Origin: Lodderomyces elongisporus
Lineage: Eukaryota > Ascomycota > Pichiomycetes > Serinales > Debaryomycetaceae
Direction: 5' to 3'
DNA: 64,000 bases
NCBI RefSeq assembly: GCF_030384665.1
Contig: NC_083675.1
Location: 2,264,862 to 2,328,861, forward strand
Part shown: positions 26,838 to 36,209 of the stretch, piece after piece
Layout: each line of letters opens with the position of its first letter
How positions within the stretch are numbered: the stretch's first letter is position 1
Position numbers and translations under genes: made by a program
Notes under the pieces: model-generated
What the model was told of the DNA's origin: nothing
Seen by the model: only the letters and a program-made list of their open reading frames with translations
Databases searched by the model: none

Positions 26838-28259
26838 TTAAACGACAACGTGAAAGCCTTCTTTACCCTTTGCCAATCCTGCTTTCACAATTTTACTGAT
26901 TTCTTGAGGATCCTTGGTGATCTTGGAATATTCTTCGTACCCATCCTCGGTGATCACTACATCATCTTCGATTCTCACACCTCCAATGTACCAATACTTG
27001 TCCAAGACTTCCTTGTTGATAAACTTGGATCTCACTGGATCATTCAAAGTTTCCTCCAACAAGAAGGGAGAAAAGTAACATCCTGGCTCGTTCGTAACAA
27101 CCATATTAGGTTCAAGCTTTCTTCTAATTCTCAAGTAGCGCAAAAGGGGATCTGGGTCAGAGTAGTTGGCATTTCCTGCAGTATCGTGTGTATCCATACC
27201 CAACATGTGGCCCAATCCATGTGGGAAGAAACCTGCACTTCCTTTAGCTTCAAAGATTTCATCTACTGAAAACTCCTTTTTGAAAATACCAAGCTCGAGG
27301 AATCCTTCGATCAAAACTCTGTGAGCTCTCAAATGAAGGTCTTCCCAGTTTGCACCTGGCTTCATCAATTTGTAAGCTTCTTTTTGCATTTTCAAGACCA
27401 AATTGTAGATATCCAAGTGTTCCTTGGTCCAGTCTCCGTTGACAGGGAAACATCTTGTGATGTCACTGGCATAACACTCCCATTCAGCACCAGCATCAAT
27501 CAAAACAGATCTCTTGTCTGACGTAATATCACCATCGTTCTTGACCCAATGCAATGTTGAACATGTCTCACCGCTGCAGCAGATGGGATCATAAGCTTGG
27601 TTCTTGGATCCTTGACGCAAAGCATGGTAAGCGAACTCAGCATGGATATGAGTTTCTTTAGTCTCAATGGGCAAAGCCGACATAACAGCCAAGTGACAGT
27701 TGTCTGTGATCTTTGCCGCATGTTTCATCAACTCGATTTCGTACTCATCTTTGATAGCTCTTGCCTCGTCTAAAGCATAAAAAAAGGTTTCATCTTTTTC
27801 GGTCAATGCATTTGCAAATTTGGTATTGAAATCATTGATATCCGTAGTGTAAATAGTACCTTCAACCGCTTTCAAATCCGTTTCAATGTCTGCCTCATAC
27901 TTGATCTCGTCTGCATCGTACTTTTCACTCGCTTCTTCTTTTGACATTGGCAACCCTGACCACATAATGTCTTCTTTATTCACATTTGGCAAGTACAAAG
28001 TCAATTGATCTTGTTTGGACTTGTAAAGGACATGTGCACCGGGGATGTTGCAGCCCGAAAGGTAGTAGAAATATCTATTTTGTCTAAATGGTCTGGTCTG
28101 ATCACAATATTTGTAAAGGACCAAATCTTCTCCGGAGATAAAGAAATTAGCATTATCGGCCTTGCTTGAGTTTTTGCTCTTTAAATGGGACAAGACCTTT
28201 TGTGCATGCTTCTTAGCTGGATACTTTTTACCTCTCAATGATTCTGGACCGTCGGACAT
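26838..28259 (-). CDS. Xaa-Pro aminopeptidase/prolidase family M24B, YFR006W-like
   Basis: This 473-residue metallopeptidase has an aminopeptidase P N-terminal domain (about residues 8-150, including YFYYLSGCNIPGA) and an M24 pita-bread catalytic domain. The dinuclear metal ligands are all present: D255 and D266 (IDAGAEWECYASDITRCF), H351 in the HGLGHMLGMDTHD signature, E391 (TNEPGCY) and E431 (VRIEDDV). It removes N-terminal residues next to proline from peptides and is probably cytosolic; no signal peptide is seen. S. cerevisiae YFR006W is the likely orthologue, and RPN11 next door is yeast YFR004W, so the pair is conserved. Aminopeptidase versus dipeptidase activity cannot be decided from sequence alone. 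Confidence 0.9.
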   Translation of the reverse strand: MSDGPESLRGKKYPAKKHAQKVLSHLKSKNSSKADNANFFISGEDLVLYKYCDQTRPFRQNRYFYYLSGCNIPGAHVLYKSKQDQLTLYLPNVNKEDIMWSGLPMSKEEASEKYDADEIKYEADIETDLKAVEGTIYTTDINDFNTKFANALTEKDETFFYALDEARAIKDEYEIELMKHAAKITDNCHLAVMSALPIETKETHIHAEFAYHALRQGSKNQAYDPICCSGETCSTLHWVKNDGDITSDKRSVLIDAGAEWECYASDITRCFPVNGDWTKEHLDIYNLVLKMQKEAYKLMKPGANWEDLHLRAHRVLIEGFLELGIFKKEFSVDEIFEAKGSAGFFPHGLGHMLGMDTHDTAGNANYSDPDPLLRYLRIRRKLEPNMVVTNEPGCYFSPFLLEETLNDPVRSKFINKEVLDKYWYIGGVRIEDDVVITEDGYEEYSKITKDPQEISKIVKAGLAKGKEGFHVVV

Positions 28260-28796
28260 GGTTTAGCTAGTTTTGTTGGGTTCTGGAGTTAGTTGGAAAA
28301 GTGTTGCACTAATTTTTTTTGCAATTTTTTTTCTACTTCTTTTTATATACCTACTTCTTTTGCAGTTCTTTATGTACTATAAAAGAGGAGTAAGTAAGAT
28401 GCTACGGCACCATTTATTTTTACTTTACGCAAATTCCGCTTCTTTTTTTTGTTTTTCTATGGAATAGAGTAAATATTAGCGAGCAGGAAATAAAATTCCG
28501 TTTCTGACTAAGGCTCAGCTCTCGTGATCTGACATGCATGACTTTTATCACGTGTAAGAATTGATTCAAAACATGTAATACCTTTTTATGTATTTTCTAT
28601 TTTTTCTTTTTTTGTTCTCTCCTTTTTTGGCTTCAAAAATCATAGTGTCCAGAAATAAGTGCATTTTTGCCACTAAAACACTGACACTGACGCATTTGAC
28701 TTTTTGCCATAGATAGATTAATTTACAAGTTAAAAAAAAAAAAAACGAAGCATATTACCATCACCACAGTACACTTATTATTCAACCAACTAAATA
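28260..28796. other. Divergent promoter region between the aminopeptidase gene and RPN11
   Basis: This 537-bp bidirectional promoter contains a CACGTG E-box near 28549, poly(dA:dT) tracts and PACE-like sites on the RPN11 side. No further gene is seen. Confidence 0.6.
28666..28710 (+). promoter_or_regulatory. Two PACE-like (Rpn4-type) elements upstream of RPN11
   Basis: TTTGCCACT (28666-28674; complement AGTGGCAAA) and TTTGCCAT (28703-28710) lie 87-131 bp before the RPN11 start codon. The yeast proteasome-associated control element is GGTGGCAAA. Use of this variant here is inferred. Confidence 0.45.
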
Positions 28797-29735
28797 ATGG
28801 AAAGATTGCAAAGATTACTAGGCCAAGGTGCCGGACTAGGTGGTGCTGCGCCACCACAATCAGATGGACCTGCGATTGACAATGCTGAAACTGTTTATAT
28901 ATCCTCGCTCGCCTTGCTTAAGATGTTGAAACATGGAAGAGCAGGTGTTCCTATGGAAGTGATGGGTTTAATGTTGGGTGAGTTTGTTGACGACCTTACA
29001 ATCCACGTACACGATGTCTTTGCAATGCCTCAATCTGGTACTGGTGTTTCTGTGGAGGCAGTGGACGATGTGTTCCAGACTAGGATGATGGACATGCTTC
29101 GACAAACAGGAAGAGACCAGATGGTTGTTGGTTGGTACCATTCGCATCCAGGATTTGGATGTTGGTTATCGTCGGTGGATGTCAACACGCAGCAATCCTT
29201 TGAGCAATTGAACAAACGAGCAGTTGCCGTGGTTATCGATCCTATTCAATCCGTCAAAGGTAAAGTTGTTATTGATGCATTTAGAACTATAGATACTACA
29301 ACATTGATGATGGGCCAGGAGCCACGTCAGTCCACATCAAATGTCGGTCATTTGAACAAACCATCAATTCAAGCTTTGATCCATGGCTTAAACCGTCATT
29401 ACTACTCGTTGAATATCGACTACCACAAAACTTCGAATGAGATTGGTATGTTGTTGAACCTACACAAAAAGAACTGGCAATCCGGCTTAAACTTGGCTAG
29501 TTATGATACAAAAGAGTTGGAGAATTTGGAAAGTACCGAAAAGATGGTGAATATAGCCAAATTGTATAATCAAAGGGTAAGTGAAGAAAAAGAATTAACG
29601 GAGGATCAGTTGAAGACGCGATATGTGGGTAAACAGGATCCAAAGAAGCATTTATCAGAGACTGCAGAGACGTTGATTGAAGAGAATATAAACTCGCTAT
29701 TAACTGGTGCTGTCGACACTTTAGCAATACGATAG
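28797..29735 (+). CDS. RPN11: 26S proteasome lid deubiquitinase Rpn11
   Basis: The 312-residue protein is a JAMM/MPN+ metalloprotease. The motif is complete: E54, H115-S-H117-P and D128, within [14 protein letters not shown]. It is almost the length of yeast Rpn11 (306). Rpn11 removes ubiquitin chains en bloc from substrates as they are translocated into the 20S core, and it also has an MPN-independent C-terminal role reported in mitochondrial morphology. It is divergent from the aminopeptidase gene, as expected from yeast gene order. PACE-like elements upstream suggest Rpn4-type coregulation. Confidence 0.97.
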   Translation: MERLQRLLGQGAGLGGAAPPQSDGPAIDNAETVYISSLALLKMLKHGRAGVPMEVMGLMLGEFVDDLTIHVHDVFAMPQSGTGVSVEAVDDVFQTRMMDMLRQTGRDQMVVGWYHSHPGFGCWLSSVDVNTQQSFEQLNKRAVAVVIDPIQSVKGKVVIDAFRTIDTTTLMMGQEPRQSTSNVGHLNKPSIQALIHGLNRHYYSLNIDYHKTSNEIGMLLNLHKKNWQSGLNLASYDTKELENLESTEKMVNIAKLYNQRVSEEKELTEDQLKTRYVGKQDPKKHLSETAETLIEENINSLLTGAVDTLAIR

Positions 29736-29942
29736 ATTTTGAATATGCTAAATATATTTTAAAGATTTCAAAAAAAAAATTTGAAAATTATTTGAAAATT
29801 ATTTAAAACAGAGCCAATCACTTGAATCAACTCTATGGCATAAATCGTAAGTTAATTTTACAACTGTTCTTTTGTCTATGTACCTTGTTTTTCCTCTTTG
29901 CAATCAATTGTTTCGTCTCACTCTAGTGTTGTGTTATAGTTC

Positions 29943-30815
29943 CTAAATTGATTCAAGCACCTTGTAACATTTTGCTACCAAGTCTGGTTTCCCCACTACA
30001 ACTGCACCTAACTTTGTCGATTGCAAAAATTGATTAACAATAATCACAAAAGATGCAATCTTGTAATAAATAATCCAATTGTCGCCTTCTGGTTTTTCCA
30101 AAATCTCGGAAAACCAATTCATATTTGTGTCAAACTGATCCAACTCACTTATGTAAAAATTATACAAATTCTTATGCTTCTGTTGTCTCTCAAATAGGCT
30201 AGGATGTCTCAGGCTAAGATTGTTCCATTTCACCATCTCCGTTTTCAAATCGTGTAATTCTAGCTGATCATTAATTGAAAATATTTTTGAATATACACTT
30301 ATATCAAGCTCTTCTGCCAAGAGACATAATATCCACAAATCGTAAAGCGACTTATCGACATAATCACTGATGAATTTCAGGTCTAAGTTTTTGATATTAT
30401 TCTTTGTGATTGTACTTTTAATTGTTTCGGCGCTCTCTATACTACGAGTTTCATCTCCACTGATCAATATGGGAAGCGAATTAAAAGGTGAGCCTCGAAA
30501 TGGGATCCGCACAATTCCACTAGGTCCCTTGGCTCCACTCGATGGCAAGCCATAGCCGTTCTTTCTTGCGAGTATTAATATAGTTGCTAATGAGATTGGA
30601 TCTGTAGGTAGAATAACACTATCTTGACTGCTGGTACTTATCCTATACTCGAATGTATTGTATACTCCAACTACAAATGTTGGCCCCGACCCCAGCTCGG
30701 AAACTTTGCTGAAACTGTACAAGTTATGCGGCTGGACTGTTTCACCTCCATTTTTATAAACCTGTAACGGCACTGAATCAAAAACTCTCTTGATGGGTGA
30801 AGGGACACTGAACAT
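29943..30815 (-). CDS. SAM35: Metaxin-like mitochondrial SAM-complex subunit, SAM35-like
   Basis: The frame is open from 31076, but its first 87 codons are a Phe/Ser-rich low-complexity translation of a purine-rich tract. The ATG at 30815 gives a natural start, MFSVPSPIKRVFDSVPLQVY, and a 290-residue protein. That N-terminus (PxPxKxxFDxxPLQxY) and the following YNTFEYRI / LPTDPISLATILILARKNG blocks fit fungal Sam35/Tom38. Sam35 recognises the beta-signal of outer-membrane barrel proteins in the SAM complex, on the cytosolic face of mitochondria. Yeast Sam35 is 329 residues. Recognition rests on short motifs, so a related metaxin-type subunit is possible. Confidence 0.65.
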   Translation of the reverse strand: MFSVPSPIKRVFDSVPLQVYKNGGETVQPHNLYSFSKVSELGSGPTFVVGVYNTFEYRISTSSQDSVILPTDPISLATILILARKNGYGLPSSGAKGPSGIVRIPFRGSPFNSLPILISGDETRSIESAETIKSTITKNNIKNLDLKFISDYVDKSLYDLWILCLLAEELDISVYSKIFSINDQLELHDLKTEMVKWNNLSLRHPSLFERQQKHKNLYNFYISELDQFDTNMNWFSEILEKPEGDNWIIYYKIASFVIIVNQFLQSTKLGAVVVGKPDLVAKCYKVLESI

Positions 30816-31188
30816 TGTTGAGCTTGAAAATTGTGTCTTTTGTTTTACAATGAAAAGGTGCAGAGTGAAAAATGATTGGGGAAAAGGATGGAAAAGAGGG
30901 AATAAAGAGAAAAAAGAAAAAAGAAAACGGAAAAAGGAAAAAGGAAAAAGGGAAAAAAAAAAAAGGTACTTAGTTTCATCCCGCACTTTGATTTTTCTGC
31001 GTATGGAAACTAGTGCAGACCATAGGCACTTACTCGGTCTTTTAGCCAAGACCTTGCGTGACAATCCGTGAATCAATCTTCAATTACTATACATTCATCA
31101 AACACAATCTATAATTGTATTATAAAAGAGCAACAAAAAGAAAAAAAATAACACACACACACAACCCTAATCAAATTACGCTTTACAT
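30816..31188. other. Intergenic region upstream of SAM35-like gene
   Basis: This 373-bp region includes a purine-rich AAGGAAAAAGG-type tract (30895-30965) immediately upstream of the chosen SAM35 start. No gene is seen. Confidence 0.55.
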
Positions 31189-32010
31189 TTAAAGGTCATC
31201 TGTGGCAACCAAGTCTATAGCCATATCGTACCATGTAGAGCCAGCATATTTACATGCGCTTTCACCCAAGTTATTGAATCCAATCTTCTCATAGAATGGA
31301 ATCAATGTATCGTGTGCAATCAATACAACTTGGTCACCAACATCCTGATTAGATAGTTTTTGAATGTAATCGTGTAACAACAAAGCAGCCAAGTTCTTGC
31401 CTCTCCACTCAGGGTCAACAACAACAGAATGGATACCAATTGTTCTTGAAGTCTCAACGTGTCCACTTCCCTTGACTCCTTGAGTAGGTAATTGCATCGA
31501 CTCTTCAGAGATTTTAGTTCCATAAATCTTTGTACCAATAATGTGCCCTACCAAGGTTTCCTTAATCACAGACGATCTAGCAGGAAAATCCTCGTCGTCG
31601 TCATCATCATCATCATCAATATCGTCTTCATCGTCTTTATCAAAGTTTTTGTCGTCCACTTTATCAGGGTTTTCTCCATTTTTCCCCTTTTCTTTTCCTT
31701 CGTTTGTTTTTGCTCCGTTGTTGCCCTTTCCAGCATTATTCTGTTTAAATGATTCTTTTTCATCATGTTCTCGCTGTATTTTCTGAGCCACCTCTGGCAA
31801 GTTTAAGGAGTTATACCTATATTCAAAGTCTCTGATAAACAATCCCGAACACAATTCAGGTGCCACTGTGAGTCTATACCTCATCTTTTCCTCGGAACAC
31901 CTTTCTTCTTCCGAGAACCCTTTTGCCTCCAATTCAACACATTGTTGTAGATCTTCAATCGTCAAGGGCCTAATTGACAAGTTTGGTGGGAAATCTGACA
32001 TCTTTGGCAA
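31189..32010 (-). CDS. PAA1: AANAT-like GNAT acetyltransferase, PAA1-like
   Basis: The 273-residue protein starts with a GNAT N-terminal half (SIRPLTIEDLQQCVELEAKGF to APELCSGLFIR), typical of arylalkylamine/polyamine acetyltransferases. The acetyl-CoA block, VVVDPEWRGKNLAALLLHDYI, is about 195-220, with a C-terminal FYEKIGF motif. Yeast Paa1 (YDR071C, 191 residues) acetylates polyamines and arylalkylamines using acetyl-CoA. Here an acidic, Lys/Asn/Asp-rich insertion of about 70 residues (75-148, ending in an eight-Asp run) splits the fold between the two halves. The start could also be Met4 (MSDF). Substrate identity is inferred from family only. Confidence 0.8.
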   Translation of the reverse strand: MPKMSDFPPNLSIRPLTIEDLQQCVELEAKGFSEEERCSEEKMRYRLTVAPELCSGLFIRDFEYRYNSLNLPEVAQKIQREHDEKESFKQNNAGKGNNGAKTNEGKEKGKNGENPDKVDDKNFDKDDEDDIDDDDDDDDEDFPARSSVIKETLVGHIIGTKIYGTKISEESMQLPTQGVKGSGHVETSRTIGIHSVVVDPEWRGKNLAALLLHDYIQKLSNQDVGDQVVLIAHDTLIPFYEKIGFNNLGESACKYAGSTWYDMAIDLVATDDL

Positions 32011-32504
32011 TTGATTATACAGTTTATTAGTAGTTAAGGATTGGAAATTGGAAACTAGAAACTAAAGACTGGTGATTAAAAAATAAAAAAAAAAAATAAA
32101 AAGGGGGATTTATCAAGAAGCCGTGTTGTTACTTGTGTGAGACACAATATTTGTTTCCTCACTCAACTTGTTCTGGTGCGTAAAATGAAGGTATGTGTAG
32201 GAGAAGGCGAATTTTCGCGAGAGCGTGCGGATATTAGCATCACACGACCCGGAGACATCATTCCTCACTCTCTCCCACTCTCTTCCATCTCTTCCTCCCT
32301 TTCCTTTCTTTTCTTATATATATATATATATATAATTTTTTTTTCCTTTTGATCTTTTCCCACCCCGCATCACTTGTAAATCTATATCTACATTCACACC
32401 TGCATTTACAACATCATACACGCAAGCACATTTGATTGTAAAGATAAGGGATAGTTTAAATAGTTATATGTATAAAGTTATATATATTAGTGGTAAAGTA
32501 GACC
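32011..32504. other. Intergenic region between HAT2 and the PAA1-like gene
   Basis: This 494-bp region is upstream of the PAA1-like gene and downstream of HAT2. It contains a TA dinucleotide repeat at about 32315-32333 and pyrimidine-rich stretches. No gene is seen. Confidence 0.55.
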
Positions 32505-33692
32505 TTATTCGAGTATACTGGGATCGACCTCTTCGTTCAGCGGATCGTTGATCAAACTTTTACTAACCTCCCACAAGTGCACAATATTGTCATCGGCAAC
32601 AGACCCAATAGTCCATTCTCTAAATGGACACCAACTCAAATCCGTCACACCCGCCGTGTGACCCGCGTGCATCATAAACAATTCTGGACACCCATCCTCT
32701 GCATCCTCTTGTTGCTGTTCTTCTCCAATCTTGGTCAAGTCCCACAAGATTAGTCTCCTGTCTTGACTTCCAGATGCAAGTATTCCGTCCTTGTGTGGAG
32801 AGAAGTCCATACTAGTAATACCATCGGTATGACCCATCATCGTGTGTAATAAACCAGCAGTTCCATTTTTATTATCCAATTTTCTCGTGTCCAATAAACT
32901 AATATTAGAGTTTGTGCTACCTATAGCCAAAAGATTTCGAGAGAATGGAGAAAATGCAAGCGAATTGATCCCTTTGGACCCTTCTGCATGGTACTTGGCC
33001 ACTGGTTCCGTGGTTCTGGTATCAAATATATAAGCATATTCATCCTCGGAGACAGTTGCAAATATACTCTTATCGAAAAAGTGCCATTTGGCATCATTGA
33101 CGATATCGGTGTTGGTAGAGCTTTTAAATACTGTTGTTTTGTAAGATCCTAAAACATCCGTAACACAAGCAAGTCCATCGTCAGCTGCTGTCAATAAAAG
33201 TCCCTTCTCAAGTGGATTCCAAGAAAGCCCATATCCATTTTCCGAATGCGGGCTGAAATGGTGGTAGCTCAGCTTATCTTCGCTATCCAACTTATAAAGG
33301 TCGACTTGGCCAGACCCATTGATTGTACCTACTATGTTTGTATCTTGTGGCATGTATCTAGCTCGACATATCTCTTGTGTGTTTTCGAATTTCTTGGTGA
33401 TTTTAATCCTTGAGTTAGCCGTAGCCGTGCCATCGGCTGAGATTTGGGTTTCTGCAACTTTCAAGTAGTTGGTATCATTACCAGATGTGTGTGTTCCAAG
33501 TAATAAGCTTGTGTTTATCACTCCGTCTTGAGTTGTGTGGTTGGGAAGCCATTGGATGGTGAGTGAAGGCCATGTAAGAGCAGTCTCACTAACAAACTCG
33601 TACATGTAACGGCAATTCTTCCTCCATAGTTGATACTCTTCTTTGATGGACAACTCTTTGGTCTCGCTGCCCGGTGCAATTTCCTCTGCCAT
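32505..33692 (-). CDS. HAT2: WD40 histone-binding subunit of HAT-B, Hat2/RbAp46-48 family
   Basis: The 395-residue protein begins with the RbAp48-type N-terminal helix (KEEYQLWRKNCRYMYEFVSETALTWPSLTIQWLP). It continues as a seven-bladed WD40 propeller, with clear blades such as GHTDGITSMDFSPHKDGILASGSQDRRLILWDL and GHTAGVTDLSWCPFREWTIGSVADDNIVHLWEV. It is close to yeast Hat2 (401). Hat2 binds histone H4 and enhances acetylation of free H4 K5/K12 by Hat1. The related Msi1 (CAF-1) belongs to the same family, but the N-terminal block fits Hat2 better. Confidence 0.85.
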   Translation of the reverse strand: MAEEIAPGSETKELSIKEEYQLWRKNCRYMYEFVSETALTWPSLTIQWLPNHTTQDGVINTSLLLGTHTSGNDTNYLKVAETQISADGTATANSRIKITKKFENTQEICRARYMPQDTNIVGTINGSGQVDLYKLDSEDKLSYHHFSPHSENGYGLSWNPLEKGLLLTAADDGLACVTDVLGSYKTTVFKSSTNTDIVNDAKWHFFDKSIFATVSEDEYAYIFDTRTTEPVAKYHAEGSKGINSLAFSPFSRNLLAIGSTNSNISLLDTRKLDNKNGTAGLLHTMMGHTDGITSMDFSPHKDGILASGSQDRRLILWDLTKIGEEQQQEDAEDGCPELFMMHAGHTAGVTDLSWCPFREWTIGSVADDNIVHLWEVSKSLINDPLNEEVDPSILE

Positions 33693-34364
33693 TGTGTGTT
33701 GGTATTATGCGATTATATTAACGATGGGAGGTGTGGTTAAAGTAACGTTTGAACAAACACTCGAATAATGTTTGGATATTGTTTAAATAATCAACGTGTA
33801 ATAGTTTTAGAATTCTGTAGAAAAATAAAAATGTATCTGGTGCGCGCTTTCAAAATAAACACTTGGTAATTGAAAGAGTGAATTAAAAAGGGAAAATGAA
33901 AAGAAAATGGAAAAAAAAAGTAAAAAGACAAGAAAAGAATGAAAAAGGACGCGACGAACGCAAAGTTGCCCTAATAGGCTCTACACTTGCGACTCAACTC
34001 GTCATAAAGAGTCAAGGTTTTAGCTACTATCGAACATGTTATTGTAGTTGTGAAAAATATAAGCACTGTCCAATCTTGCCATAAAGAACTACTTGTCCAA
34101 AACCAAATGGAGAGGAAAAAGGTAGTTTTTTTTTATGTGAAATAAATAAAAAAAATCTCCACTCACAAGTATCAGCCGAGTCTCGAATACTCTTTTCTCG
34201 TTACCCATTCCGCGTTCCCCACTTCCTACTCCGAATTCAAAATAAAATTTTATCTCTCTCTCTCTCTCTCTCTCTCTGACTTGGTAGTCATATAAATTGC
34301 GCTTCTCCCCCACATTGTCTAAATTAATACACCATTCGAAACATCCATATCAACAACTTTTGCA
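33693..34364. other. Divergent promoter region between HAT2 and the zinc-cluster gene
   Basis: This 672-bp A/T-rich region contains a 25-nt TC microsatellite (34253-34277), about 88 bp upstream of the zinc-cluster gene start. No RNA gene was recognised. Confidence 0.55.
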
Positions 34365-36209
34365 ATGAGTTCGAGTAGCGAGTCACCCAATGATTCTGGT
34401 CTAGAGCAAGAGGATGCTTTGATCTTTACTGGTGGTGCATTTGATCCAATAAATTTACCACTACTGTTGGCCGAAACCCCTCGTCCATTAGTGAATGAAT
34501 ATCGGCTGTTTAACATATACGAGTTTCCTGTGACATCACCCTTTAGCCAATTTATGGAGCAAGCTTTTGCACAGTTTGATACAGTAAATGAAAGGGTACT
34601 GCAACTGCCAGATGTGACATCTACTCAAATGATCCCAAAGCCCACATCATTGATAACAACAACAACATCAATACCTGCTCCTGCACTTGAACCAACACCA
34701 ACATCAACAACAACAACATCTCAAAAATCAAAATCAAAATCAAATTCGACCTCAAATTTGATATCAAACCCAAAATCAAAGCCAGAGACAACGCAAGGAA
34801 TGATGTCAAACACAAGGAAACAGCGATCCTGTGACTCTTGTAGCGTGAGAAAAGTGAAGTGCGATTATCAAGTGCCATGTAGCAGATGTGTAACCCACTC
34901 GCTTGAATGTACCAATATCAGAGCAAAAAGAAAACCAGGTCCGAAAAAGCTACATCAAAAGACAAAAGATGCAATTCGTGAGTTGGCTGCTAAATCTACT
35001 ACAAACACACATCCGGTTTCTGAGCTGAGTGTAACGGTACCTATCATATCATCTTTATCGTCATCGTTGTCTTCTTGTTCTTCTTCTTCTTCTTCCGCTG
35101 TGTCCGGCCCGTTTTGCCCTTCCATCACGCTAGAGTATATACTTCCCTGTCTCAATGTGTTTCAGGTCTGGTACTACAGCATCTGGCCGGTGATTTCCGT
35201 TGCCGATTTAATTTCGAGAAAGAATGAGCCTACGGTGTATGCTCTCAGCTGTGCCATATCTGCTGTTATGCAGTACCAGTTGAGTTTCATGGCCAACCAA
35301 ACATATATCCCCAGCCACGTTATGAGTGTTCAGTTTATTCCCGAAGCTGTTAAATATAAGAAACTAGAGCCAACTGTTGAGTCTATTCTCACTTCATTGT
35401 TTCTCCATGTGGCGTCTGCTGGAGAGAGTGGTACTGCTACATCTGCATGTTTCTTACGTGAAGCTATTACTTTGGCGCAAGTTATGGGTCTAGATCGGAA
35501 AGAGACGTACGAGACGTGTGACACTGCTGCTAATAACCATAGATTTAAGAAAATCTATTATCTCCTAGTGGTTACAGAGAGGTTCCTCTCTTTGGAGCAA
35601 GCACTTCCAGTGTTGCTAGAGCCTTCGATTCCTTTACCTTCGCTTGAAAATGAAGAGTACCCCTTGCTTTTATATGGTTTTCGTGAATTGGTCAAGATCT
35701 TTGCTATTCCGGGAAAATCCATTTTCGATAGAGTTAGATCAGTTAAGAATGACGCATCTTCGAGAGCGTTGATTTGCAAGATCCAAAGTCAGCTCCAGCA
35801 GATCAATATCTTGAATGATGCTCCCGATATACAAAAGGCAAACATTGTTCTTAGTAAATACTGGATGATGGCTTGGACATGGAATGTTTCGGAAACCAAT
35901 AGGCTTGTGGATGAGAATGTGGCATGTTTATCGCATGAGTTCCCAATCAAGATAGCTCGTGATTTCTGTCAGGATTCCGCCACCTTGCCGTTGGAGTCGT
36001 TCCAGTTCAATGGTCCAGGTGTTTGTTTTAAGATGTTGACAATTGCAAAGACGTTGATCAAGTCAAATGCCATTACCACTTCTTCCGCAGCACAGTATTA
36101 CCTTCGACTTATATATGAGAGGCTAAGCCGGTTGAATTTCGATTTGCAACCTTTCGGCAAGGATTATGAGACCATAGTTGAGATAATTAATAGCTGCACT
36201 AATTTATAA
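34365..36209 (+). CDS. Zn(II)2Cys6 transcription factor, MAL-activator-like
   Basis: The 614-residue protein has the fungal zinc-cluster spacing CX2CX6CX5CX2CX6C, with Cys at 156, 159, 166, 172, 175 and 182, followed by a basic RAKRKPGPKK linker. The zinc cluster is preceded by an unusually long N-terminus with Thr/Ser/Lys repeats. A middle homology region follows, including YYSIWPVIS, REAITLAQVMGLDR and YLLVVTERFL, which resembles maltose-activator-type regulators. No family name can be assigned with confidence. It lies immediately upstream of the GlcNAc cluster, with 2 kb between it and the first transporter, so a role as a local sugar-response regulator is plausible but unproven. Confidence 0.85.
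   Translation: MSSSSESPNDSGLEQEDALIFTGGAFDPINLPLLLAETPRPLVNEYRLFNIYEFPVTSPFSQFMEQAFAQFDTVNERVLQLPDVTSTQMIPKPTSLITTTTSIPAPALEPTPTSTTTTSQKSKSKSNSTSNLISNPKSKPETTQGMMSNTRKQRSCDSCSVRKVKCDYQVPCSRCVTHSLECTNIRAKRKPGPKKLHQKTKDAIRELAAKSTTNTHPVSELSVTVPIISSLSSSLSSCSSSSSSAVSGPFCPSITLEYILPCLNVFQVWYYSIWPVISVADLISRKNEPTVYALSCAISAVMQYQLSFMANQTYIPSHVMSVQFIPEAVKYKKLEPTVESILTSLFLHVASAGESGTATSACFLREAITLAQVMGLDRKETYETCDTAANNHRFKKIYYLLVVTERFLSLEQALPVLLEPSIPLPSLENEEYPLLLYGFRELVKIFAIPGKSIFDRVRSVKNDASSRALICKIQSQLQQINILNDAPDIQKANIVLSKYWMMAWTWNVSETNRLVDENVACLSHEFPIKIARDFCQDSATLPLESFQFNGPGVCFKMLTIAKTLIKSNAITTSSAAQYYLRLIYERLSRLNFDLQPFGKDYETIVEIINSCTNL

Noticed and set aside
26670..27269. 199-residue frame on the plus strand
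   Set aside because: It is antisense to the conserved metal-binding C-terminus of the Xaa-Pro aminopeptidase gene and starts in a minisatellite.
30816..31076. N-terminal extension of the SAM35-like protein
   Set aside because: The extra 87 residues are Phe/Ser low complexity from a purine tract, and the conserved family start is at 30815.
33960..34085. Possible tRNA-like sequence between HAT2 and the zinc-cluster gene
   Set aside because: I could not fold a cloverleaf or find A and B box promoters in the right spacing.
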